Source: Leucobacter sp.
GTDB lineage: Bacteria; Actinomycetota; Actinomycetes; Actinomycetales; Microbacteriaceae
Length of the DNA stretch: 10,517 nt
Direction: 5' to 3'
Assembly (NCBI GenBank): GCA_012510755.1
Contig: JAAZHL010000217.1
Location: 1-10,517 of the forward strand
Shown: in pieces, positions 5,219 to 10,517 of the stretch
Numbering within the stretch: the stretch's first letter is position 1
Layout: each line of letters opens with the position of its first letter
Notes under the pieces: generated by a model
What the model saw: only the letters and a program-made list of their open reading frames with translations
Told to the model about the DNA's origin: nothing
Database searches by the model: none
Made by a program: the position numbers and the translations under genes

Positions 5219-5854
5219 ATGCGCGTTGTCATTGCGGATCACCCGCTCATCACCCACAAGCTTACGGTTCTGCGTGACAAAACCACGCCTCCCCCGACCT
5301 TCAGGCTGCTCGTTGACGAGCTCATGACCCTGCTGGCCTATGAGGCCACTCGTGAGGTGCGCGTCGAACCGGTTGCGATCGAGACGCCGGTTGCCCCGAC
5401 CACCGGGGTGCGCATCAGCCAGCCTGCGCCGCTGATTGTGCCAATTTTGCGCGCCGGGCTCGGCATGCTCGATGGCATGGTGAAGATGGTTCCGACGGCT
5501 GAGGTCGGTTTCTTGGGCATGAAGCGCAACGAAGAGACGCTTGAGCCAGAAACGTACGCTGAGCGGCTGCCCGACGACCTGAACGGTCGGCAGTGCTTTG
5601 TGCTCGACCCCATGCTGGCAACTGGTGGGTCGCTGGCCGCTGCCATTGACTTTTTGTTCGCGCGCGGTGCAGTCGATGTGACCGCGATCTGCGTGCTCGG
5701 CACCCCCGAGCGTATCGCGGCCGTGCGCAAGGGCGTAGGCGACCGCGAAGTGACCCTCGTGCTGGGCGCGCTCGACGATGGGCTCAACGAGCAGGCGTAT
5801 ATCGTGCCGGGTCTCGGCGACGCTGGCGACCGCCTCTACGGCACCGTCGACTAA
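5219..5854 (+). CDS. upp: Uracil phosphoribosyltransferase
   Basis: A 211-residue cytoplasmic pyrimidine-salvage enzyme that joins uracil and PRPP to make UMP. Typical features are ADHPLITHKLTVLRD at 6-20, PILRAGLGM at 75-83, the PRPP-binding loop VLDPMLATGGS at 128-138 and the uracil-binding C-terminal stretch YIVPGLGDAGDRLYGTV at 194-210. Length equals the family norm. ATG at 5219 is the natural start; with no Shine-Dalgarno and a TAAGCT box 6 nt before it, the mRNA is probably leaderless. Divergent from tadA. The gene ends at TAA 5852-5854 and runs toward the convergent transporter operon. Confidence 0.97.
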   Translation: MRVVIADHPLITHKLTVLRDKTTPPPTFRLLVDELMTLLAYEATREVRVEPVAIETPVAPTTGVRISQPAPLIVPILRAGLGMLDGMVKMVPTAEVGFLGMKRNEETLEPETYAERLPDDLNGRQCFVLDPMLATGGSLAAAIDFLFARGAVDVTAICVLGTPERIAAVRKGVGDREVTLVLGALDDGLNEQAYIVPGLGDAGDRLYGTVD

Positions 5855-6094
5855 ACGCCACCCCGCGCGCCGCGCGCTCGGTGCGCGTTGCTCGTGCTTG
5901 CCCGCGCCCTGCCCGCGCTCTGCCTGCGCTGCATCTTCACCCGCAAAGGGACGCAAGTGGTTGCCTCACACCACCCCAGACAGCCATTCGTGCCCCTTTG
6001 GGCGCTGTCGGCGCTCCATTGGGTGCTCCCGACCTGCTCACGCGCCGCGCGCTACCACCAGGCCCCGCGCCGACCGCGGCGCCAGCCGTCACCC
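5855..6094. other. GC-rich intergenic region between convergent upp and potC
   Basis: No gene recognised. Open frames exist because of the high G+C content, but their translations are Pro/Arg/Ala-rich without a domain. The part near upp (5860-5935) is rich in CGCGC and CTGCC runs, including a GCGCG-CCG-CGCGC hairpin at 5865-5877. A second hairpin nearer potC is listed separately. The minus-strand stretch near 6010-6060 looks vaguely tRNA-like, but it has no T-arm and cannot be folded as a tRNA. Confidence 0.5.
6067..6082 (-). terminator. Hairpin downstream of potC
   Basis: GCGCCG-ACCG-CGGCGC forms a perfect 6-bp GC stem with a 4-nt loop, 12 nt after the potC stop codon. It may end the transporter transcript or protect its 3' end. 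There is no U-tract, so canonical intrinsic termination is not shown. Confidence 0.4.
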
Positions 6095-6910
6095 CTACTT
6101 CGTATCTGCAGCGGCCGCGGCCGACGCCTTCTGCGAGAAGTACACCGGAATCAGCGACAGCAAAATGATGATCGTCGCAACGACATTCACCTGGTTGGCC
6201 TCATTGGGTCGGCCCATCTGGTTCATGATCCACAGCGGTAACGTCTCGACCCCGGGCGGCGCGGTGAAGATCGTCACGACAACCTCATCGAACGACAGCG
6301 CAAAGGCCAGCAGACCACCGGCGATGAACGCGCTGCGAAACTGCGGAAACGTGACCATGCGCAGGGTCTGCCCGATGCTGGCCCCGAGATCCATCGACGC
6401 TTCTTCGAGGTTCGGGTTCATGCGCCGCAGGCGGGCAATCACGTTGTTGAACACCATCACCACACAGAAGGTCGCGTGCGCGATGATCATGCCCATGTAT
6501 CCGACCTTGATGCCAATGGGGTCGAGCACCGAATAGAAGGTGTTCGACAGCGCCACACCGGTGACAATGCCGGGCAGGGTGATCGGCAAAATGATGAGCA
6601 GGTTCACGACATCGCGACCGAAGAACTTGAATCGCTGCAGGGCGAACGCCGACAGGGTGCCGAGCAGCAGCGCAATAGCTGTGGCCGCCGACGCGACCAC
6701 GACCGAGTTGAGCACCGCGGCGTGCACGGCAGGGTTCGTGAGCGCTTTGCCCCACCACTCGAGCGAAAAGTTTGCGACGGGCCAGCCCGCAACGCGGTTC
6801 GCGTTAAACGAGTTGAGCACGATCACCACCAGCGGCACATACGTGCTGATGACAACTATGGCGGCGATCACCGAGATGGTGATTTTGGTTCCGCGACCCA
6901 AACGAAGCAT
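6095..6910 (-). CDS. potC: Polyamine-type ABC transporter permease, PotC family
   Basis: A 271-residue inner-membrane protein, one of the two permeases of a spermidine/putrescine-type importer. It has about six transmembrane segments: the first at about 10-33 after a short basic start, then about 62-92, 100-125, 135-155, 190-212 and 240-260. The cytoplasmic EAA loop NLEEASMDLGASIGQTLRMV (167-186), which docks on the ATPase, is well conserved. The short Ala-rich C terminus ends ADTK. Start at ATG 6910 is set by AAAGGAG 7 nt upstream; an in-frame ATG 15 codons earlier overlaps potB and has no such site. It lies 25 nt after potB and is the last gene of the operon. The substrate is inferred from family and gene order; another cationic compound is possible. 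Confidence 0.92.
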   Translation of the reverse strand: MLRLGRGTKITISVIAAIVVISTYVPLVVIVLNSFNANRVAGWPVANFSLEWWGKALTNPAVHAAVLNSVVVASAATAIALLLGTLSAFALQRFKFFGRDVVNLLIILPITLPGIVTGVALSNTFYSVLDPIGIKVGYMGMIIAHATFCVVMVFNNVIARLRRMNPNLEEASMDLGASIGQTLRMVTFPQFRSAFIAGGLLAFALSFDEVVVTIFTAPPGVETLPLWIMNQMGRPNEANQVNVVATIIILLSLIPVYFSQKASAAAAADTK

Positions 6911-6935
6911 GACGATTCTCCTTTGGCGTAGTTGC

Positions 6936-7820
6936 TTAGATGTTCTCGAGCGCACCGGTGCGACGCACGGCGAGCAGGTAGGCGAGCACGAGCACGATCG
7001 GCACCACAGAGAATGCTGCGGCGACGGGTGGGTTGAGGTTGATGTTCTGGGCGATGACCGTGCCGATCATCTGCGTGCTTCCGCCCACAAATTTCGCAGC
7101 AATGTAGTCGCCGAGGCTGAGCGAGAACGTAAAGATTGAGCCAGCAATGAGCGCCGGTGTTAAGAGCGGCAGCACCACAGTGCGAATGGTGCGAAGCCCG
7201 CTCGCACCAAGATCAGCAGACGCGTCGAAGAGGTTCGAAGGAATCTGCGCGACCGCCGTGTACACCGGAATCGCCATGTACGGAAACCACAGATACACGA
7301 GTGCGATGATCGTGACGGTGACGCCATAGCCGGGGCTGTGAATGCCGAGTGGCCCGAAGAGCCAGTTGAAGAAGCCGCCGTCGCTGAACACGATGCGTAC
7401 CGAAAGAATCTTGACCAGGTACCCGGCCCAGAGCGGCACGGTGACGGCGACCGCGAGCGTCGCACGCAGCCACGGCTTTGCCATCTTGGCCATGAAAATG
7501 GCAAGCGGCACAGCGAACAGGGCGCAGATCACGGTCACGGCGAGCGCGATGCCGAGCGTGCGCAGCGAGGCGTTGAGATAGGCCTGCACGGTGAAGAGGT
7601 TCACAAAGTTTTCGAGGGTGAACCCGGGCTTCACCTTCGAGGTGAACGGGTCGGTGAACCAGAATGCCGTGATGAGCATGAGCGCCAGCGACAGAATGTA
7701 CACGCCGACAAGCCACACCATGGGCAAGGTCAAGAGCGACGCCAAACGCCCCTTGGGGTGGCGGTGAAGTGCCGACGAGAGCGGCTTTGCTTTCGTCGCG
7801 AATGAGAGCTGGGTGGCCAC
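6936..7820 (-). CDS. potB: Polyamine-type ABC transporter permease, PotB family
   Basis: A 294-residue membrane permease, partner of PotC. After a basic N terminus the first transmembrane segment is LLTLPMVWLVGVYILSLALM; then come the periplasmic loop with TDPFTSKVKPGFTLENF and further segments near 90-112, 121-143, 167-186, 222-240 and 268-284. The EAA loop is DASADLGASGLRTIRTVVLP (about 199-218), with Asp where Glu is usual. Start: ATG at 7832 gives 298 residues but has no Shine-Dalgarno; GTG at 7820 has GAGG 6 nt upstream and is preferred. It follows potD after a 141-nt gap that contains a long hairpin, and precedes potC by 25 nt. Membrane segment limits are approximate, by eye. Confidence 0.92.
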   Translation of the reverse strand: MATQLSFATKAKPLSSALHRHPKGRLASLLTLPMVWLVGVYILSLALMLITAFWFTDPFTSKVKPGFTLENFVNLFTVQAYLNASLRTLGIALAVTVICALFAVPLAIFMAKMAKPWLRATLAVAVTVPLWAGYLVKILSVRIVFSDGGFFNWLFGPLGIHSPGYGVTVTIIALVYLWFPYMAIPVYTAVAQIPSNLFDASADLGASGLRTIRTVVLPLLTPALIAGSIFTFSLSLGDYIAAKFVGGSTQMIGTVIAQNINLNPPVAAAFSVVPIVLVLAYLLAVRRTGALENI

Positions 7821-7907
7821 GGCTTTCCTCATCTGGTGCTGGGGGTGCGGGTGCGGACCGGGTAAGTGGCCGCGCGGTGGGTGCCCCGCAGGGGGCGGGT
7901 GGTGCCG

Positions 7908-7950
7908 GTGTGGTGATCCTCGAAAATTTTTGTGACGAGGATCACCACGC
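7908..7950 (-). promoter_or_regulatory. Long stem-loop between potD and potB
   Basis: GTGGTGATCCTCG (7910-7922) and CGAGGATCACCAC (7936-7948) are perfectly complementary over 13 bp, extended by a G-U and a G-C pair to 7908-7950, around a 13-nt A/T-rich loop. It begins 11 nt after the potD stop codon on the transcript. A smaller GCCCC/GGGGC hairpin follows at 7883-7896. No U-run follows, so it is more likely an mRNA-stabilising or partial-termination element that raises receptor over permease levels. The role is inferred. Confidence 0.6.
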
Positions 7951-7961
7951 AGGCGTCGTGC

Positions 7962-9140
7962 TTATCCCTTAACGGTGAGCCACGCGTCAGTCCACTGCTG
8001 GAAGTTGGTGCAGGTGACGTCGGTGCGTCCGGCGATGCACTGCTCGATCGGGGTCGTCCAGAACCAGACGTTCGAGAAATACTCTTCGTCGGTTGCGTTG
8101 AACAGTTCACAGTGTGCGGCCTGCTCAGCGCCGAGCTCACAGAACGCGGCGTTGGCGGGAGCCATGCCGAAGTTCATCGCGATTGCGCCGTTCACTTCGG
8201 GCGAGCTGGTGTAGTCCATCCATGCGTATGCGCAGTTGGGGTGGTCTGAGGTCGATGAGAGCATCCACGCATCTGACCAGCCGGTCGAGCCTTCAACGGG
8301 CAGTGTGCCCTGCAGTGAGGGGTTCTCGCTCAGTTTGCGCAGGATCTCCCACGAAGTGCCAACTACCACGTCGCCACCGTTGAATGCGGTGATCTGCTTG
8401 ACTGGGTCTGCCCAGTAGTCGCCGATGATCGCGTTCTGCTGCTTCAGCAGGTCGATCGCTGCAGCGAGCTGCGCTTCGTCGAGCGCGTAGGGGTTGGTGA
8501 TGCCGAGGTCTGGCTGGTGGTGCATCAGGTAGACCGCTGCGTCTGCGATGTAGATGGGGGCGTCGTAGGCAACGATCTTGCCCGCGTAGGCTGAGTCTGC
8601 CTCCCACACCACATCCCAACTTGTGGGGTCGCCTTCGACCACGGTGTCGTTGTACTGCAGAATGTTTGCGCCACGGCCAATGGGCACGCCATACGACTTG
8701 CCGTTGAGGGTGTCATAGATTTGACCCTTCATGCCCGGCACAATGTCGTCGCCAAAGTTTGGAATCAACTCGGTGTTGAGCGGCTGCACATCGCCGCCGA
8801 CGATCAGGCGCAGGCTCGCGTCGCCCGAGGCCGAGACCAGGTCGTAGTTGCCGGTGCGCATGAGTTGCACCATCTCGTCTGAGGTTCCGGCGATCTTGCG
8901 GTTGACGGTGCAGCCGGTGTCGGCGGTGAACTGGTCGGTCCAGGCGGGTTCAACGAAGCCTGACCATGCCACGATGTTGACCTCGTTCTCGAAGTCGCCG
9001 AGCGACTCGATCATCGGTACATCGGGCACATCGATTTGCAGACCGCCGCTTGAGCCGCCCGAGTCGCTGCTCGCACAGCCTGTGATCGCCAGTGCCAAGG
9101 CTGCCGCTGCTGCGGCCGGCACTGCCAGCATTTTCTTCAT
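7962..9140 (-). CDS. potD: Polyamine-type ABC transporter substrate-binding lipoprotein, PotD family
   Basis: A 392-residue extracellular receptor anchored by lipid. A signal peptide (MKK, then an Ala-rich core 5-19) ends in the lipobox LAITGC with lipidated C22, followed by a Ser/Gly linker (23-33). The mature part has the type seen in spermidine/putrescine receptors: NIVAWSGFVEPAWTDQFTADTGCTVN (55-80), TSDEMVQLMRTGNYDLVSASGDA (86-108), YGVPIGRGANILQYN (150-164), PVEGSTGWSDAWML (281-294). Besides C22 there are six cysteines (77, 303, 334, 344, 368, 377), an even number that could form disulfides. ATG 9140 has AAGGAG 5 nt upstream. It follows potA by about 78 nt with two hairpins in between. 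The ligand is inferred from family only; putrescine, spermidine or another small compound fit. Confidence 0.92.
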   Translation of the reverse strand: MKKMLAVPAAAAAALALAITGCASSDSGGSSGGLQIDVPDVPMIESLGDFENEVNIVAWSGFVEPAWTDQFTADTGCTVNRKIAGTSDEMVQLMRTGNYDLVSASGDASLRLIVGGDVQPLNTELIPNFGDDIVPGMKGQIYDTLNGKSYGVPIGRGANILQYNDTVVEGDPTSWDVVWEADSAYAGKIVAYDAPIYIADAAVYLMHHQPDLGITNPYALDEAQLAAAIDLLKQQNAIIGDYWADPVKQITAFNGGDVVVGTSWEILRKLSENPSLQGTLPVEGSTGWSDAWMLSSTSDHPNCAYAWMDYTSSPEVNGAIAMNFGMAPANAAFCELGAEQAAHCELFNATDEEYFSNVWFWTTPIEQCIAGRTDVTCTNFQQWTDAWLTVKG

Positions 9141-9162
9141 CTCTACTCCTTAGTAGGTGATG

Positions 9163-9176
9163 CGCCCCGCGGGGCG
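9163..9176 (-). promoter_or_regulatory. GC hairpin upstream of potD
   Basis: The palindrome CGCCCCGCGGGGCG forms a stem of 5 bp with a 4-nt loop in the potA-potD gap, 22 nt before the potD start and about 10 nt before its Shine-Dalgarno. A run of A bases lies upstream of it on the transcript (9195-9202). It could mark a processing site or a secondary start for potD. Function inferred. Confidence 0.4.
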
Positions 9177-9212
9177 TTTGGTGGTGTATTTGGTTATTTT
9201 TTAGGCGAGGAT

Positions 9213-9229
9213 CGCTGCCTACGGCAGCG
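9213..9229 (-). promoter_or_regulatory. Hairpin at the potA stop codon
   Basis: CGCTGCC-GTA-GGCAGCG on the transcript is a perfect 7-bp stem with a 3-nt loop; the potA TAG stop spans loop and 3' arm. No U-run follows. It may slow ribosomes, block 3' exonucleases or partly end transcription before potD. Structure seen in sequence; role inferred. Confidence 0.45.
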
Positions 9230-10448
9230 GAACGTTCATGGGGCTCACGCCCATGTCAGGGACTGCCGGGTCGGTTGCTTCGTGGGCTTCATTTGCGTGA
9301 TCGGTTGCGTCGACGATGCCGCTCTCACTCCGGGCGACAGCCATGGCGTGATCACGGCGAAAGCGCACTGCGACACTGTCGCCGCGGTTCACGCTCGGTT
9401 CGGTGCGCGGGGTGTGCGTGTTTTGCTTTTCGACAATGAATCTGACGCCGGTTTCGGTGTCGACCAGGTAGCGCGTATGTGCACCCGCGTAGACCGTCTC
9501 GGCTACGGTGCCTGCGATGGTGACGATTTCTGCGATTGTCGGCGTCTCTGTCGTTGCGCCTGCCTCTGCCGTTGCCGCTGTGGTTGCGGTTGCGGCTGCC
9601 TCGACGAGGTGCACGCGCTCGGGGCGCAGGCTGTGCATGCGTGGGTCGCCGAGCAGGCGACCTGAGATCTCGGGGCTGAGCATATTTGTGACGCCGAGAA
9701 AGCCCGCAACAAACTCGGTCTGCGGAAATTCGTAGACCTCGCGGGGCGTGCCGACCTGCTCGATCTTGCCGTTGTTGAACACCGCCACACGGTCGCTCAG
9801 CGTCAGCGCCTCTTCTTGATCATGGGTCACGAAGATGAAGGTGATGCCAACCTCACGTTGAATTTGCTTCAGCTCGATCTGCATCTGCTCTCGCAGTTGC
9901 TTGTCGAGAGCACCGAGTGGCTCATCGAGCAGGAGCACCTTGGGGCGCAGAATGAGGGCACGAGCGAGCGCGATGCGCTGGCGCTGGCCGCCAGAGAGCT
10001 GTGAGGGGCGCCGATCGGCCACGTGAGCGAGCTGCACCTGTTCGAGCGCTTCTTCGACGAGTTGCTTGCGTTTCGCCTTGGCGACCTTTCGCACCGTCAG
10101 CCCATAAGCGACATTCTCGGCGATCGAAAGGTGTGGAAAGAGTGCATAGTCTTGAAACACCGTGTTGACCTCACGGTCAAACGGCGCGACCTTGGTGACG
10201 TCTTGTCCGTGCAACAGAATCTTGCCCGCGGTGGGGTCTTCGAACCCCGCGATCATTCGCAGCACGGTCGTCTTGCCTGAGCCTGAGGGCCCGAGCATCG
10301 AGAAGAACTCACCGGCCTGAATGTTCATGTCGAGGTCTTTGACCGCGGTGAGATCACCAAACTGCTTTGCGATGCCTTGCAACGAGACGGCGGGTGTGGC
10401 CTTGGTGTCTGCGCTGCTGGGCTGAGAGCGGGTGCTGGGCTGAGTCAT
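9219..10448 (-). CDS. potA: Polyamine-type ABC transporter ATP-binding protein, PotA family
   Basis: A 409-residue cytoplasmic ATPase that powers the importer. Nucleotide-binding domain (about 20-255): Walker A GPSGSGKTT at 53-61, Q-loop Q99, signature LSGGQ at 151-155, Walker B VLLLDEP at 171-177 with E176, D-loop LGALD at 178-182 and switch H209 in VTHD. All catalytic residues are present. A TOBE domain follows (about 258-370), interrupted by an Ala/Thr/Glu-rich low-complexity insert at about 283-304 (EAAATATTAATAEAG). An acidic tail (375-409) exceeds the usual end of the family; typical PotA is about 350-380 residues. The ATG at 10448 has GAGGAG 12 nt upstream, a long spacing, but no better start is in frame. 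First gene of the potA-D-B-C operon; its promoter is probably within or just beyond the last 69 bases of the window. Confidence 0.94.
   Translation of the reverse strand: MTQPSTRSQPSSADTKATPAVSLQGIAKQFGDLTAVKDLDMNIQAGEFFSMLGPSGSGKTTVLRMIAGFEDPTAGKILLHGQDVTKVAPFDREVNTVFQDYALFPHLSIAENVAYGLTVRKVAKAKRKQLVEEALEQVQLAHVADRRPSQLSGGQRQRIALARALILRPKVLLLDEPLGALDKQLREQMQIELKQIQREVGITFIFVTHDQEEALTLSDRVAVFNNGKIEQVGTPREVYEFPQTEFVAGFLGVTNMLSPEISGRLLGDPRMHSLRPERVHLVEAAATATTAATAEAGATTETPTIAEIVTIAGTVAETVYAGAHTRYLVDTETGVRFIVEKQNTHTPRTEPSVNRGDSVAVRFRRDHAMAVARSESGIVDATDHANEAHEATDPAVPDMGVSPMNVPLP
9552..9600. repeat. Imperfect hexanucleotide repeat inside potA
   Basis: A run of variants of GTTGCC/GTTGCG and CTGCC (minus strand GCAACC, GCAACG, GGCAGC) encodes the Ala/Thr-rich insert of the PotA TOBE domain. 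Copies are degenerate. Such stretches expand and contract by replication slippage, so its length may vary between strains. Confidence 0.5.
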
Positions 10449-10517
10449 GGTGACGAAAATCTCCTCAACGACGTTGTCGAACTTTCAGAACCATAACATA
10501 GGGTGTTAGATGTTTAA
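10449..10517 (-). promoter_or_regulatory. Upstream region of the potADBC operon
   Basis: This stretch, A/T-richer than the rest, holds a GAGGAG ribosome-binding site (minus strand, 10466-10461) and a possible -10 TATGTT (about 10501-10496); its -35 would be at or beyond the window edge. An inverted repeat TAACA-N5-TGTTA (10494-10508) overlaps that -10 and could be an operator. No riboswitch was recognised. Assignment is tentative. Confidence 0.35.

Noticed and set aside
5195..5956. Long N-terminal extension of tadA in the same frame
   Set aside because: It is antisense to upp, has no domain, and the ATG at 5194 has a good ribosome-binding site and gives the normal TadA length.
6010..6075. 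tRNA-like stretch on the minus strand (GGTAGCGCGCGG...GGTCGGGAGCACC)
   Set aside because: No T-arm GTTC motif and no acceptor stem can be paired; a chance G+C resemblance.
5888..6241. Plus-strand frame of 117 codons downstream of upp
   Set aside because: Pro/Arg-rich, runs into the antisense of potC, no ribosome-binding site, no recognisable domain.
6476..7805. Long plus-strand frames opposite potC and potB
   Set aside because: Antisense shadows with His/Arg/Glu-rich low-information translations; the minus-strand frames are clear permeases.
1..10517. CRISPR array, toxin-antitoxin pair, phage or defence genes
   Set aside because: Only one pair of direct repeats is present and it is not CRISPR-like; all sizeable genes have ordinary identities.

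Overview
The window looks like a chromosomal segment of a high-GC actinobacterium, most likely a member of the Microbacteriaceae. This is inferred from the G+C-rich coding style, the 32-residue bS22-type ribosomal protein, the KtrB/KtrA - ProC neighbourhood, and several genes whose only visible initiation signal is a TAnnnT box 6-8 nt before the ATG (leaderless style). Nothing here fixes genus or species.

Layout. Bases 1-127 are the right end of an ISL3-family insertion sequence: 40 C-terminal transposase residues plus a terminal inverted repeat that contains the stop codon. Bases 128-402 are intergenic and hold two exact 24-bp direct repeats. On the minus strand, 403-501 is a tiny bS22/COX24-type ribosomal protein gene that is easily missed, and behind it lies a cysteine-free ArsR-type regulator (566-1018). 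Divergent from the regulator is a potassium uptake operon, a TrkH/KtrB-type channel subunit (1117-2595) overlapped by a KtrA-type RCK subunit (2588-3253). It converges on proC (3313-4164, minus). Divergent from proC is a 100-residue protein that looks like only the cytoplasmic C-terminal domain of a cation diffusion facilitator (4210-4512). tadA (4721-5194, minus) and upp (5219-5854, plus) are divergent with only 24 bp between their start codons.

The right half (6095-10448, minus strand) is one polyamine-type ABC importer operon read potA - potD - potB - potC: ATPase, lipoprotein receptor and two permeases. Strong hairpins sit at the potA stop codon, just before potD, and, the longest, between potD and potB. 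They suggest post-transcriptional tuning of subunit ratios, with more receptor than permease.

Most genes are ordinary housekeeping and transport functions. The less usual items are the stand-alone CDF C-terminal domain gene, the face-to-face overlapping promoter boxes between it and proC, the leaderless-type starts, the duplicated 24-bp repeat next to the IS end, the 13-bp-stem hairpin inside the transporter operon, and a low-complexity Ala/Thr insert in the PotA regulatory domain. I found no CRISPR array, tRNA, phage gene or convincing new defence system.
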